Of a stretch of 60,489 nucleotides of DNA, positions 19,331 through 29,125 are shown piece by piece. This stretch comes from Sedimenticola sp. (lineage in GTDB: Bacteria; Pseudomonadota; Gammaproteobacteria; Chromatiales; Chromatiaceae), in contig DRKS01000046.1 of NCBI GenBank assembly GCA_011051655.1, forward strand, positions 1 through 60,489, written 5' to 3'. The notes below the pieces were generated by a model, which ran no database searches, was not told where the DNA came from, and saw only the letters and a list, made by a program, of their open reading frames with translations. The position numbers were made by a program, and so were the translations under genes. Position 1 is the stretch's first letter, and each line of letters begins with the position of its first letter.

Positions 19331-20113
19331 ATGGACACTGGGGGTAGCGAATCCAAGGCCCAGGCTGGGATTACCCGGATTCCGCGGCATGTCGCCATTA
19401 TCATGGACGGCAACGGCCGCTGGGCCAAAAAGCGCGGCCTGCCGCGGCATGCCGGCCACAGGGCGGGGGTGGAGTCGGTGCGCATATCCGTCGAGCATTG
19501 CGCCAGGCTCGGGGTGGAGGTCCTCACCCTGTTCGCCTTCAGCAGCGAGAACTGGCGGCGGCCGAAGAAGGAGGTCGGGCTGCTGCTCGAACTTTTCATG
19601 ACCGCCCTGCAGCGGGACGTCAAGCGCCTGCAGAAGAATAACGTGCAGCTGCGCGTCATCGGCGACCGCACCGCATTTCCGGAGAAGCTCCAGCAGAACA
19701 TCCGCATGGCGGAGGCGGCCACGGCGGACAATACCGGCCTGATCCTGCAGATTGCGGCCAACTACGGCGGACGCTGGGACATCACCCAGGCGGCCCGGCG
19801 GCTGGCCGGAAAGGTCAAGGCGGGAGAGCTTGAGCCGGAGGAAATATCCGAGGCGGTCCTTGCCGCGGAACTTTCCTTTGCCGGTTTGCCGGAACCGGAT
19901 CTTTTCATCCGCACCGGTGGCGAACAGCGCCTCAGTAATTTCCTGCTCTGGCAAACGGCCTATTCCGAGCTCTATTTCAGCGACCGGCTCTGGCCCGATT
20001 TCGACGCCGCGGCACTGGAGGAGGCCGTGGTGGCGTTCGGGCAGCGGGAGCGCCGGTTTGGCCTGATCTCTGAACAGCTGGAAGCGCAAGGCCAGGATCT
20101 GGCGGCCGGCTAG
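19331..20113 (+). CDS. uppS: Undecaprenyl diphosphate synthase (cis-prenyltransferase)
   Basis: 260 residues from the ATG at 19331, which has GGAGG ten bases upstream; an in-frame TTG at 19301 overlapping frr lacks that support. The diagnostic HVAIIMDGNGRWAKKRGLPRHAGHRAG and the C-terminal RTGGEQRLSNFLLWQTAYSELYF motifs are intact. It makes the C55 lipid carrier precursor for peptidoglycan and O-antigen synthesis. Its TAG stop is part of the CTAG target site of a palindromic element that separates it from cdsA. Confidence 0.96.
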   Translation: MDTGGSESKAQAGITRIPRHVAIIMDGNGRWAKKRGLPRHAGHRAGVESVRISVEHCARLGVEVLTLFAFSSENWRRPKKEVGLLLELFMTALQRDVKRLQKNNVQLRVIGDRTAFPEKLQQNIRMAEAATADNTGLILQIAANYGGRWDITQAARRLAGKVKAGELEPEEISEAVLAAELSFAGLPEPDLFIRTGGEQRLSNFLLWQTAYSELYFSDRLWPDFDAAALEEAVVAFGQRERRFGLISEQLEAQGQDLAAG

Positions 20114-20353
20114 CCCGCATTTCTCACCAGGATTTGGATTTTTGGGGCAAGCTGGCGAAGCAGGTTGGACGATCGGCCGCCGAAGCATAGCCGTAGCTAT
20201 GGTTCAAGGCTGATCGTTCAAGATGCGAAGCCAGGTTGTTCCAAAAACCAAATAGGACAGAGTATAAATTAACCGCCATCACCTTATGAGGCTAAGTACG
20301 TTGAATCTCATAAATTTCTCAATTAGCCGGGTCCGCCTGGTGAGAAATGCGGG
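20114..20353 (+). mobile_element. Palindromic MITE-like element, long form (copy 2)
   Basis: 240 bp with perfect 18-bp terminal inverted repeats and CTAG duplicated on both sides (20110-20113 and 20354-20357). The left CTAG contains the uppS stop. It shares the palindromic core with copy 1 but carries about 80 extra bases before its right end, including a small internal inverted repeat (TTATGAG / CTCATAA). Without it, uppS and cdsA would be only about 16 bp apart, so the insertion splits a core operon without breaking either reading frame. Confidence 0.88.
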
Positions 20354-20369
20354 CTAGCGTTACCTGGCG

Positions 20370-21194
20370 ATGCTGGCCCAGCGAATCCTCACGGCCGCCC
20401 TGTTGATCCCCCTCGTGGCCGGCGGCGTGCTCTATCTGCCCACCTTCTGGATGGCGCTGGCCTTTGGCCTGGTCGTGCTGCTCGGGGCCTCGGAGTGGGC
20501 GCGGCTGGCGGGCATCCGTTCCCCGGCCTGGCGGGCCCTTTATCTGTTTCTGATGGCCGCCGTCCTCTGGCTGGTCTCACTGCTGCTGCCCCATCCGGAC
20601 TGGACCTTCTGGCTGTTCGCCATCACGGCCGCCGGCTGGCTGCTGGGGATGGCGGGGCTTGCCCGGGTGCGTGACATCGGGCAGATGCCGCCCGGGCCGT
20701 GCCCGCTGCGGGCGGCGGCGGGCCTTGTGGTGCTGGCAACCGCCTGGGCCGCCCTGGTCGCCTTGCACGGGGAGGCGGCCGATGGGCCGGGACTGGTGCT
20801 CTTTCTGCTGGTGCTGATCTGGGTCGCCGACAGCGGCGCCTATTTCGCCGGCCGCCGCTGGGGCCGGGTGAAGCTGGCGCCGGCCATCAGCCCGGGCAAG
20901 ACCCGGGAGGGTGTCTATGGCGCCCTGGCGGGTTCCGTGGCGTGCGCCCTGGCGCTGGTGTGGTGGCGGCCGGATCTCGGCGGTCCCGTTGCGCTGGTTC
21001 CGCTTTGTCTTTTGACCTGCCTGGTTTCCGTGGAGGGGGATCTTTTCGAGAGCCTGCTCAAGCGCCAGGCGGGGGTCAAGGACAGCGGCGCCCTGCTGCC
21101 GGGGCATGGCGGGGTGCTGGACCGTATCGACAGCCTGATTGCCGCCGCCCCCGTATTCGTGTCCGGACTGACCCTGTTGGGCGCGGCCAGATGA
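20370..21194 (+). CDS. cdsA: Phosphatidate cytidylyltransferase (CDP-diglyceride synthase)
   Basis: 274 residues, strongly hydrophobic with about seven to eight membrane helices. The family signature is clear: [15 protein letters not shown] and [20 protein letters not shown]. It makes CDP-diacylglycerol at the inner membrane for all phospholipids. It shares ATGA with the start of dxr. It normally follows uppS directly; here a 240-bp element intervenes and only 16 bp lie between the element and the ATG, without an evident strong Shine-Dalgarno. Confidence 0.95.
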   Translation: MLAQRILTAALLIPLVAGGVLYLPTFWMALAFGLVVLLGASEWARLAGIRSPAWRALYLFLMAAVLWLVSLLLPHPDWTFWLFAITAAGWLLGMAGLARVRDIGQMPPGPCPLRAAAGLVVLATAWAALVALHGEAADGPGLVLFLLVLIWVADSGAYFAGRRWGRVKLAPAISPGKTREGVYGALAGSVACALALVWWRPDLGGPVALVPLCLLTCLVSVEGDLFESLLKRQAGVKDSGALLPGHGGVLDRIDSLIAAAPVFVSGLTLLGAAR

Positions 21195-22369
21195 AGGGGC
21201 TTACGGTACTGGGGGCCACGGGGTCCATCGGAGTGAGCACCCTGGATGTCGCCGCCCGCCACCCCGACCGTTACCGGGTGGTGGCCCTGACGGCGAACCG
21301 GGACGTGGAGGGCCTGGCCCGCCAATGCCTCCGGTTTCGCCCGGAATACGCCGTGATGGCGCATGAGGCGAGCGCACGGGCGCTGGCCGGGCGTTTGCGG
21401 GCGGAGGCCCCCGGTATCCGGGTGCTGGCCGGGGTCGAGGGCCTGGAGACGGTCTCCCGCCTGCCCCAGGCGGACTATGTGATGGCCGCCATCGTGGGGG
21501 CCGCCGGCCTGATGCCGGCGCTGGCCGCCGTGCGGGCCGGCAAGCGCCTGCTGCTGGCCAACAAGGAGGCCCTGGTGATCTCGGGCGCCCTGTTCATGCA
21601 GGAGGCGCAGCGCCACGGGGCGGAGATCCTGCCCATCGACAGCGAGCACAATGCGGTCTTCCAGTGCATGCCGCCGGGCTTCGCCGGGGGGCTCTCCGGC
21701 GTCGGGGTGCGGCGTATTCTGCTCACCGCATCCGGCGGGCCCTTCCGTAACGTCCCGGCGCAAGAACTGGCCCGGGTTACCCCGGAGCAGGCCTGCGCCC
21801 ATCCCAACTGGGACATGGGGCCCAAGATCTCGGTGGATTCCGCCACTATGATGAACAAGGGGCTGGAGGTCATCGAGGCCTGCTGGCTGTTCCATACCCA
21901 ACCGGACCGGATCCAGGTGGTGCTGCATCCCCAGAGCGTCATCCACTCCATGGTGGAGTACCGGGACGGCTCGGTGCTGGCCCAGATGGGCAACCCGGAT
22001 ATGCGTATCCCCATCGCCCACGCCCTGGCGTGGCCGGAGCGCATCGAGTCCGGCGCCGGCAGCCTCGATCTGTTCAGGGTGGCGCAATTGGATTTCGAGG
22101 CGCCGGATCTCCAGCGTTTCCCCTGCCTGGCCCTGGCCTACCAGGCCATCGAGCAGGGCGGCACCGCGCCCGCCGTCCTCAATGCCGCCAACGAGGTTGC
22201 GGTGGCGGCCTTTCTGGATGGCCGCCTGGGATTTACCGCCATACCGGAGGTGATCGCGGCCACCTTGTCGGCCATTCCCGCAACGGATGCCAATGATCTG
22301 GAAGGGATCCTGGAGGTCGATGCCCGGGCCCGTTCGGTGGCGGAACGAAAAATTCCGCGGCCGGTCTGA
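21191..22369 (+). CDS. dxr: 1-deoxy-D-xylulose 5-phosphate reductoisomerase
   Basis: 392 residues (E. coli 398). N-terminal NADPH-binding loop [20 protein letters not shown], metal/substrate motif [11 protein letters not shown] and the flexible-loop ASGGPFR are all visible. It converts DXP to MEP, the first committed step of the MEP pathway. The ATG overlaps the cdsA stop (ATGA), so translation is coupled. The usual cdsA-dxr-rseP-bamA order is kept. Confidence 0.97.
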   Translation: MKGLTVLGATGSIGVSTLDVAARHPDRYRVVALTANRDVEGLARQCLRFRPEYAVMAHEASARALAGRLRAEAPGIRVLAGVEGLETVSRLPQADYVMAAIVGAAGLMPALAAVRAGKRLLLANKEALVISGALFMQEAQRHGAEILPIDSEHNAVFQCMPPGFAGGLSGVGVRRILLTASGGPFRNVPAQELARVTPEQACAHPNWDMGPKISVDSATMMNKGLEVIEACWLFHTQPDRIQVVLHPQSVIHSMVEYRDGSVLAQMGNPDMRIPIAHALAWPERIESGAGSLDLFRVAQLDFEAPDLQRFPCLALAYQAIEQGGTAPAVLNAANEVAVAAFLDGRLGFTAIPEVIAATLSAIPATDANDLEGILEVDARARSVAERKIPRPV

Positions 22370-22403
22370 TCCCGTATCTCTGGCTTCGACCGGAAAAATA
22401 TTG

Positions 22404-23768
22404 ATGGGCTCTTTTCTTTTCACCATTTTCTCCTTCATCGTCGCCCTGGGGGTCTTGATTACCGTCCACGAGTTCGGGCACTTCTGGGTGGCGCGCAAGC
22501 TGGGCGTCAAGGTCCTGCGTTTTTCCATAGGTTTCGGCAAGCCCCTGTGGTCGCGCACCAGCCCTGTCGACGGGGTCGAGTATGTGGTGGCGGCCATTCC
22601 TCTCGGCGGCTATGTGAAGATGCTCGACGAACGGGAGGAGCCCGTCCCCGAGGAGGAACTGCCGCGAGCCTTCAACCGCCAGAGCCTGCCGGTGCGCAGC
22701 GCCATCGTGGCGGCGGGGCCCCTGTTCAATTTTGTGTTCGCCATTCTCGCATTCTGGGTCGTTTTCATGGCGGGGGAGACGGGGTTGCGCCCCGTGGTGG
22801 GGGAGGTGAAACCGGATACGCCGGCCTACAGCGCCGGGTTCGAGCCGGGCGATGAGATCCTGTCCGTGGGGGAGAAAAAGACCCCCACCTGGGAAACGGC
22901 CGCCTTTGCCATATTGGCGGCGTCCACGGAAAAAGGCGATCTGCCGGTGCAGGTGCGGGACCCGGACGGGCTCGAAAGGGTATGCCTGCTGGAACTGGAT
23001 ATGCTGGGGGATCTTTCCGGGCAGAGCGATCCCATGGAGGCCATCGGGCTTTTGCCCCGGCGCCCCGTCATTGTGCCCGTGATCGGCGAACTGGTGCCGG
23101 GAGAAGCGGCCGTGGAGGCCGGCCTGCAAGTGGGGGACCGCATTGTCAGCGTGGACGGCCGGCCCATGGAGGACTGGTCCGACCTGGTCGATTATATCCA
23201 GGAGCGGCCGGACCAGGTCCTGGAGTTCGAACTGGAGCGGGCCGGCGAACACCGGCGCATCAGCCTGCGGACCGGCGCCAGGACGAGGGAAGGCAAGGTC
23301 ATCGGTTTTATCGGGGCCGCCGTCGAGAGGCGCGATCACGCCCTGGAGGAATACCAGGCGGTCATCCGCCTGGGGCCGGTGGACGCCATGGCCGCCTCAT
23401 TGGAAAAGACCTGGGATTTTTCATGGCTCCTCCTCAAGATGGTGGGGCGGATGCTGACGGGGGAGGCCTCGGTAAACAACATCGGCGGCCCCATCTCCAT
23501 TGCCCAATCCGCCGGCAAGACCGCCAGCTACGGGTTGATCTACTTTCTCAGGTTTCTTGCCGGGGTCAGCATCAGTCTCGCGGTCTTGAATCTTCTCCCC
23601 ATCCCCATACTGGACGGCGGACACCTGTTTTTCTTTGCCATCGAGGCGCTGAAGGGCAGCCCGCTGTCCGAGAGGGTCCAGATGGAGGGTCAGCGGATCG
23701 GGCTGTTGCTGCTGCTGATGCTGATGGGACTGGCCTTCTATGTAGACCTCTCCAGGCTGCTGGGATAG
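22404..23768 (+). CDS. rseP: Site-2 intramembrane zinc protease RseP
   Basis: 454 residues (E. coli 450). The HEFGH zinc motif at 22-26 lies in the first membrane helix; two PDZ domains occupy the periplasmic middle, and the second catalytic motif NLLPIPILDGGHL lies in a late helix. It cleaves anti-sigma factor RseA to release sigma-E. The start MGSFLFTIFSF is chosen by family alignment; the frame extends upstream into dxr but without similarity. It precedes bamA as in most gammaproteobacteria. Confidence 0.96.
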   Translation: MGSFLFTIFSFIVALGVLITVHEFGHFWVARKLGVKVLRFSIGFGKPLWSRTSPVDGVEYVVAAIPLGGYVKMLDEREEPVPEEELPRAFNRQSLPVRSAIVAAGPLFNFVFAILAFWVVFMAGETGLRPVVGEVKPDTPAYSAGFEPGDEILSVGEKKTPTWETAAFAILAASTEKGDLPVQVRDPDGLERVCLLELDMLGDLSGQSDPMEAIGLLPRRPVIVPVIGELVPGEAAVEAGLQVGDRIVSVDGRPMEDWSDLVDYIQERPDQVLEFELERAGEHRRISLRTGARTREGKVIGFIGAAVERRDHALEEYQAVIRLGPVDAMAASLEKTWDFSWLLLKMVGRMLTGEASVNNIGGPISIAQSAGKTASYGLIYFLRFLAGVSISLAVLNLLPIPILDGGHLFFFAIEALKGSPLSERVQMEGQRIGLLLLLMLMGLAFYVDLSRLLG

Positions 23769-23826
23769 TTTGACAAGATAATCTATACTACCGGGCCATA
23801 TGCGGCGGGAGGCGGATATGTTGCCC

Positions 23827-23856
23827 GGAAACTTCGCCGGAACCCGTTTTTTCAAG
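23827..23856 (+). promoter_or_regulatory. Possible sigma-E promoter of bamA
   Basis: GGAAACTT (23827-23834) and TCAAG (23852-23856) are 17 bp apart, resembling the sigma-E pattern GGAACTT-N16-TCAAA/TCTGA, 40 bp before bamA. bamA and skp belong to the sigma-E regulon in E. coli. The match is imperfect and could be chance. Confidence 0.3.
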
Positions 23857-23895
23857 AATAATTAATACGCGCAAAAACAAAGGGTTAAATAAGAA

Positions 23896-26196
23896 ATGCT
23901 GTTTGCCCCCAGGCCCCTGACAAAACTGGCGTTGCTGTGCATGCTGCTACTGCCGTTTTCGGTTGCCGCCGGCGCCTTCGTGATCAAGGACATTCGGGTC
24001 GAGGGGCTGCAACGCATTTCCGCCGGGACCGTGTTCAACTACCTCCCGGTGACGGTGGGCCAGACCATGGAAGAGGACCGGACGGCGGATATTATCCGGG
24101 CCCTGTACAAGACCGGTTTCTTCAAGGATGTGCGCCTGGAGCGGGAGGGGAACGTGCTGGTCATTTCCGTCAAGGAGCGGCCGGCGGTTGCGAGCATCAG
24201 TTTCTCCGGTAACGAGGCGCTGGAAACGGAGCAGTTGCTGGAGGCGCTGAAGGATATCGGCCTGGCCGAAGGCCGGGTCTTCAACCGCTCCGTTCTGGAC
24301 AAGATCGAGCAGGAGCTCCGCCGCCAGTATTTCAGCCAGGGCAAGTACGGGGTCAAGCTGACCTCCACGGTTACGCCGCTCGAACGCAACCGGGTCGCCA
24401 TTTCCATCGATATTTCCGAAGGGCGGGCGGCGACCATCAAGAATATCAACATCGTCGGGAACGAGGCCTTCGACGAGGAGGAATTGCTGGATGAGTTCCA
24501 GCTCAGCACCGGCGGCTGGCTCTCCTTCTACCTGAAGGACAACCAATATTCACGGCAAAAGCTTTCCGGCGATCTGGAGGCCCTGCGTTCCTTTTATCTC
24601 GACCGGGGCTATATCAACTTCAAGATCGAGTCCACCCAGGTGTCCATCACCCCGGACAAAAAGGACATCTACGTCACCATCAATATCAACGAGGGCGATA
24701 TCTACACCATCAGCGATATCAAGCTGGCCGGCAAGCTGGAGGCCCCCAAGGAGGAGATGTTTCCCCTGATCCATCTCAGCCGGGGCCAGGTGTTTTCCCG
24801 CAAGGCGGTGGTGGAGAGTTCGGAGCGCATCAATGACCTGTTGGGCAATCACGGTTACGCCTTTGCCAACGTCAACAGCATCCCGGAGATAGACGAAGAG
24901 AAGAAACAGGTGGCCATCACCTTTTTCGTGGATCCGGGCAAGCGGGTCTATGTCCGGCGGATCAATCTGCGGGGCAACACCCGCACCCGCGATCAGGTGC
25001 TGCGCCGGGAGTTGCGCCAGATGGAGTCGGCCTGGTTCTCGGCGGAGCAGATCAGCCGCTCACGGGACCGCCTGCGCCGGCTGGGCTATTTCGAGGACGT
25101 TACCGTCGAGACCCCGGCCGTGCCCGGCTCCACGGACCAGGTGGACGTCAACGTCACGGTAAAGGAAAAGCCGGCGGGCAACATGATGGCGGGCATCGGC
25201 TATTCCCAGTCCCAGGGGGTGATGTTCAACACCAGCATCTCCCAGAGCAACTTCCTGGGCACCGGCAAACGGGTGGCCTTCGCCTTCAACAACAGCAGCG
25301 CCAACCGGGAATACCGGCTGGCGTACACCAATCCCTATTACACCATCGACGGCATCAGCCGGGGCTTCAACCTGAGATACCGGGAAACCAAGTTCTACGA
25401 GCTGGACAGCGCGAATTATTCCACCGATACGGCGATAGCGGGGGTGAATTTCGGCATCCCCATCAGTGAGTTCGACCGGCTGAATTTCACTTTCGACGTG
25501 GAGAATACGAAATTCAACATATCGAACAACGCCTCCAACGAAATCCGGGAGTTCGAGTCGGTGCACGGCAACACCCAGCTCAACTACAGGGCCGGCCTCG
25601 GCTGGATGTTCGACTCCAGGGACAGTATCATGTTTCCCACCCGTGGCGGCATGCAGCGCATGCAGGCCGAGGTGGCGATTCCGGGAAGCGACGTGGAGTA
25701 TTACAAAATCAGCTATAAGCTCCAGCGCTTTTTCCCCTTGACCAAGATATTCACCCTGGGAATGAAAGGCCATGTGGGATATGGGGACGGTTACAGGGGG
25801 ACGGAGACCCTGCCCTTCTACAAGAATTTCTTTGCCGGCGGTTTCCGTTCCGTGCGCGGTTTTGCCGCCAATACCCTGGGGCCCCGCGACTCCAAGAATG
25901 ATCCGCTCGGTGGCAACTTTGCCCTTACCGGCGGTGTCGAAGTCTATTTCAAGGCGCCGTTCAAGCTGGCCAACAAGTCACTGAGGCTCAGCCTTTTCGC
26001 CGATGCGGGCAATGTCTATGACCTCGATGACGGCTCCGAGGGTTTCGAGCTCGAAGAGATGCGTTATTCCACCGGTGTGTCGGCCGTCTGGGCCTCCCCC
26101 ATGGGCGTGTTGACCTTCAGCCTTGCGCAGCCTTTCAATACCGCCTCGAACGATGACAAAGAGAACTTCCAATTCCAGTTTGGTTCCGCTTTCTGA
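23896..26196 (+). CDS. bamA: Outer membrane protein assembly factor BamA
   Basis: 766 residues. A signal peptide ends near residue 25, five POTRA repeats fill the N-terminal half, and a 16-strand barrel follows with the VRGF motif ([16 protein letters not shown]). It ends in an aromatic-rich beta signal (FQFQFGSAF) with the expected terminal phenylalanine. It is the central insertase for outer-membrane beta-barrels. It lies between rseP and skp in the conserved cluster. The Shine-Dalgarno is weak. Confidence 0.98.
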   Translation: MLFAPRPLTKLALLCMLLLPFSVAAGAFVIKDIRVEGLQRISAGTVFNYLPVTVGQTMEEDRTADIIRALYKTGFFKDVRLEREGNVLVISVKERPAVASISFSGNEALETEQLLEALKDIGLAEGRVFNRSVLDKIEQELRRQYFSQGKYGVKLTSTVTPLERNRVAISIDISEGRAATIKNINIVGNEAFDEEELLDEFQLSTGGWLSFYLKDNQYSRQKLSGDLEALRSFYLDRGYINFKIESTQVSITPDKKDIYVTININEGDIYTISDIKLAGKLEAPKEEMFPLIHLSRGQVFSRKAVVESSERINDLLGNHGYAFANVNSIPEIDEEKKQVAITFFVDPGKRVYVRRINLRGNTRTRDQVLRRELRQMESAWFSAEQISRSRDRLRRLGYFEDVTVETPAVPGSTDQVDVNVTVKEKPAGNMMAGIGYSQSQGVMFNTSISQSNFLGTGKRVAFAFNNSSANREYRLAYTNPYYTIDGISRGFNLRYRETKFYELDSANYSTDTAIAGVNFGIPISEFDRLNFTFDVENTKFNISNNASNEIREFESVHGNTQLNYRAGLGWMFDSRDSIMFPTRGGMQRMQAEVAIPGSDVEYYKISYKLQRFFPLTKIFTLGMKGHVGYGDGYRGTETLPFYKNFFAGGFRSVRGFAANTLGPRDSKNDPLGGNFALTGGVEVYFKAPFKLANKSLRLSLFADAGNVYDLDDGSEGFELEEMRYSTGVSAVWASPMGVLTFSLAQPFNTASNDDKENFQFQFGSAF

Positions 26197-26214
26197 TAAT
26201 TCCGGAGAATAGTC

Positions 26215-26739
26215 TTGAAGAAAACGACATATATGGCCCTGCTGGCCGCCGCCCTGTTGATGCTTGCCGGCAATGCCGGGGCCGGGGACATAAAGATCGG
26301 TTTTGTGGACGCGACCAAGGTGTTCGAGAAATCTCCCCAATACGAGGCTGCCCGCAAAAGCCTGGAAGCCGAATTCACCCGCCGTGACAATGACCTCGTC
26401 GCCCAGCGGAAACAGCTCAAGAAGCTGGAAGAGAAACTGGCGCGGGATGGGGCGGTGATGAGCGACTCCGAACTCAAGCGCCTGGACCGGGACATCATTT
26501 CCCGCCGCCGCAAGCTGAAGAACGCCCAGGATGAGTTCCGCGAGGATTTCAATCTGCGCCGTAACGAGGAGTTCAACAAGCTGCGCCGGCAAGTGGCGGA
26601 GATCGTACGCCAGGTGGGCAAGGACGAGGGCCTGGATATGATCTTCAGCGATGGCGTGGTCTACGCAAGCAAGCGGGTCAACATTTCGGAAAAGGTCCTG
26701 CAGCGTCTCCGGGAGAAGTTCAAGGCGGCGAAAAAATAG
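26215..26739 (+). CDS. skp: Periplasmic chaperone Skp/OmpH
   Basis: 174 residues. Signal peptide (MALLAAALLMLAGNAGA), then a small beta core (IKIGFVDATKVFEKSPQYEAARKSLEAEF) and a long charged coiled-coil arm. It escorts unfolded outer-membrane proteins to the BAM complex. The start is TTG at 26215, supported by GGAGAA about eight bases upstream and by the signal peptide beginning there. It follows bamA by 18 bp. Confidence 0.94.
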   Translation: MKKTTYMALLAAALLMLAGNAGAGDIKIGFVDATKVFEKSPQYEAARKSLEAEFTRRDNDLVAQRKQLKKLEEKLARDGAVMSDSELKRLDRDIISRRRKLKNAQDEFREDFNLRRNEEFNKLRRQVAEIVRQVGKDEGLDMIFSDGVVYASKRVNISEKVLQRLREKFKAAKK

Positions 26740-26779
26740 CGGGGCGCCTGGGGGAGGGTGGAAAACCAGGTATTGCGGA

Positions 26780-27823
26780 GTGAGTTACAGGCTGGGGGAT
26801 TTGGCCCGCCATACAGGCGCCAGGCTGGAAGGCGATCCGGACCGCATGATTCACGGCCTGAATGTCCTGCAGGCGGCCGGCCCCGGCGACATCAGCTTCC
26901 TGGCCAACCGGAAATATCGTAAGTATCTCAAGGCGACCAGGGCGTCGGCGGTTATCCTGGGGCGGGAATTTCTGGCCGAATGCCCGGCCGATGCATTGGT
27001 CAGTGACAATCCCTACCTGGTTTTTGCACGCATTGCGGACCTGATGTTCCCCCAGGCGCCGGTCCATGCCGGTCGGCACCCGTCGGCGGTGATCGCAGAT
27101 TCCGCGCAAGTGGACGCTGGCGCCTGGATCGGGCCTGGCGCCATCCTGGAGGATGACGCGAGGATCGGCCCCCGCGCATACATAGGGCCGGGCTGCGTCG
27201 TCGGGCGGGGCAGCCGCATCGGGGAGGATACCCGGCTGGTCGCCAACGTAACCCTCTGCCACGACGTTCGGATCGGGCGGCGCGTTCTGGTTCATCCCGG
27301 CGCCGTTATCGGGAGTGACGGCTTCGGGCTGGCCAATGACGGAGGCATGTGGGTCAAGGTGCCCCAGCTTGGATCGGTGCGCATCGGCGACGACGTGGAG
27401 ATCGGCGCGAACACGACCATCGACCGCGGCGCCCTGAAGGACACGGTCATCGAGGACGGGGTGAAGCTGGATAACCAGATCCAGGTCGCCCACAATGTCC
27501 TCATCGGCGCCCACACGGCGGTGGCGGCCTGCGTGGGCATCGCCGGTTCCACCCGGATCGGCCAACGCTGCACCCTGGCCGGGGGCGTCGGCGTGGTGGG
27601 CCATCTCGAAATAGCGGACGACGTCCATTTCTCGGCCCAGACCCTGGTCACCCGCTCCCATGCGCAGCCGGGCCACTTCAGCGGCAACCTGCCCGCCATG
27701 CCAAACCGGGCGTGGCGCAAGGCCATTGCCCGGATCAGGCAGCTGGAAGAGACAGAGCAGCGCCTCAGGCGGCTGGAGAAGGGCGCCGGGCCGCAGCCCG
27801 GAGAAAGGCCTGATGAGGAATAA
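26780..27823 (+). CDS. lpxD: UDP-3-O-(3-hydroxyacyl)glucosamine N-acyltransferase
   Basis: 347 residues from a GTG start (VSYRLGDLARHTGARLEGD), which aligns with the E. coli N-terminus; the in-frame region upstream overlaps skp and has no similarity. An N-terminal uridine-binding domain (residues 1-100) is followed by a left-handed beta-helix of hexapeptide repeats (IGPGAILEDDARIGPRAYIGPG and others). The catalytic histidine segment LDNQIQVAHNVLIG is present. It adds the second acyl chain in lipid A synthesis. Confidence 0.95.
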   Translation: MSYRLGDLARHTGARLEGDPDRMIHGLNVLQAAGPGDISFLANRKYRKYLKATRASAVILGREFLAECPADALVSDNPYLVFARIADLMFPQAPVHAGRHPSAVIADSAQVDAGAWIGPGAILEDDARIGPRAYIGPGCVVGRGSRIGEDTRLVANVTLCHDVRIGRRVLVHPGAVIGSDGFGLANDGGMWVKVPQLGSVRIGDDVEIGANTTIDRGALKDTVIEDGVKLDNQIQVAHNVLIGAHTAVAACVGIAGSTRIGQRCTLAGGVGVVGHLEIADDVHFSAQTLVTRSHAQPGHFSGNLPAMPNRAWRKAIARIRQLEETEQRLRRLEKGAGPQPGERPDEE

Positions 27824-27874
27824 CCATTGGAGGCGCCGGCCGCCGGCCGGCCCCGTAACCGGAGGGGAGAAACT

Positions 27875-28318
27875 TTGAAAAGCATGGATATCCACAAGGT
27901 GCTGAGCCTGCTGCCGCACCGTTACCCGTTCCTGATGATCGACCGGGTATTGGAGTTCGAGCACGACAAGCGCGTGCTGGCGATTAAAAACGTCACCTAT
28001 AACGAGCCCTTTTTCAACGGCCATTTTCCGGTGCGTCCGGTGATGCCCGGCGTGATGGTGGTGGAGGCCCTGGCCCAGGCCACCGGCCTGCTGGCCATGG
28101 AATCCCACCCGGACCTGGTTGGAGAGGACGCCCTCTATTATTTCGTCGGCATCGACAAGGCCCGGTTCAAGCGCCCGGTGGAGCCGGGCGACCAACTGCA
28201 TCTGGAGGTGACCATGAACGGCGTCAAGCGCGGCATCTGGATGTTCTCCGGCAAGGCGACGGTGGACGGCAAGACCGTGGCCACGGCCGAGCTGATGTGC
28301 ACCTCCCGCGAATTTTGA
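27875..28318 (+). CDS. fabZ: 3-hydroxyacyl-ACP dehydratase FabZ
   Basis: 147 residues. Hot-dog fold enzyme with [11 protein letters not shown] and the catalytic stretch [22 protein letters not shown]. It dehydrates hydroxyacyl-ACP in type II fatty acid synthesis, competing with LpxA/LpxD for hydroxyacyl chains. The TTG at 27875 is preferred because GGAGGGGAGA ends five bases before it; the ATG three codons later (27884) would be too far from that site. It sits between lpxD and lpxA as usual. Confidence 0.94.
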   Translation: MKSMDIHKVLSLLPHRYPFLMIDRVLEFEHDKRVLAIKNVTYNEPFFNGHFPVRPVMPGVMVVEALAQATGLLAMESHPDLVGEDALYYFVGIDKARFKRPVEPGDQLHLEVTMNGVKRGIWMFSGKATVDGKTVATAELMCTSREF

Positions 28319-28342
28319 ACTTGTTGAATCCGTATTCCGCCA

Positions 28343-29125
28343 TTGAATCACACACAGATTGACCCCCGCGCCGTCATCGACCCCGCGGCCGAACTGGATG
28401 AAGGCGTCAGCGTCGGCCCCTTCGCCATCATCGGCCCGGACGTGCGGATCGGCCGGGGCAGCCGTATCGGCCCTCACGTGGTCATTTCCGGTCCCACCAG
28501 CATCGGCGCCGGGAACCGCATCTTCCAGTTCGCCTCCATCGGCGAAGACCCCCAGGACAAGAAATACGCCGGCGAGGAGACCCGGCTGGAGATCGGCGAC
28601 CGCAACCAGATCCGGGAGTTTACGACCATCCACCGGGGGACGGCCCAGGATGCGGTGGTGACCCGCATCGGCAGCGACAACCTGCTCATGGCCTACACCC
28701 ATGTCGCCCACGACTGCCAGCTGGGGAATCATGTGATCCTCGCCAACGCCGCCTCCCTGGGCGGCCATGTCAAGGTCCAGGACCACGCCATCCTGGGCGG
28801 CTTCACCATCGCCCACCAGTTCAGCCACATCGGCGCCCACAGCTTCTGCGCCATGGGCAGCGTGGTGACCCGGGACGTTCCGCCCTTCGTGACCGTCGGC
28901 GGTCACCCGGCCAAGCCTCATGGCATCAATTCCGAGGGGCTGCGGCGGCGCGGCTTCGACGATGCCGCCATCCAGCGGATCAAGCGGGCCTATAAGCTGC
29001 TGTACAAATCCGGGCTCAGGCTGGACGAGGCCGTCCGGGCCCTGGAGGAACTGGCGGTGGAATGCCCCGAGGTGGGCCTGCTGTCCGAATTCATCCACAA
29101 CAGCGAGCGCGGTATCATCCGCTGA
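28343..29125 (+). CDS. lpxA: Acyl-ACP--UDP-N-acetylglucosamine O-acyltransferase
   Basis: 260 residues (E. coli 262). Left-handed beta-helix from hexapeptide repeats, the [16 protein letters not shown] segment, and the catalytic histidine in [13 protein letters not shown]. First step of lipid A synthesis. An in-frame stop lies 18 bases upstream and the only start keeping the first repeat is TTG at 28343; no Shine-Dalgarno is apparent. The stop shares one base with the lpxB start. Confidence 0.95.
   Translation: MNHTQIDPRAVIDPAAELDEGVSVGPFAIIGPDVRIGRGSRIGPHVVISGPTSIGAGNRIFQFASIGEDPQDKKYAGEETRLEIGDRNQIREFTTIHRGTAQDAVVTRIGSDNLLMAYTHVAHDCQLGNHVILANAASLGGHVKVQDHAILGGFTIAHQFSHIGAHSFCAMGSVVTRDVPPFVTVGGHPAKPHGINSEGLRRRGFDDAAIQRIKRAYKLLYKSGLRLDEAVRALEELAVECPEVGLLSEFIHNSERGIIR

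Noticed and set aside
23770-23789. TTGACA followed by TATACT after rseP as a bamA promoter
   Set aside because: Only 8 bp separate the two hexamers, far too short for a sigma-70 promoter.
26720-29098. A 792-codon minus-strand open frame opposite lpxD, fabZ and lpxA
   Set aside because: Shadow frame spanning three clear genes; composition typical of antisense frames in GC-rich DNA.
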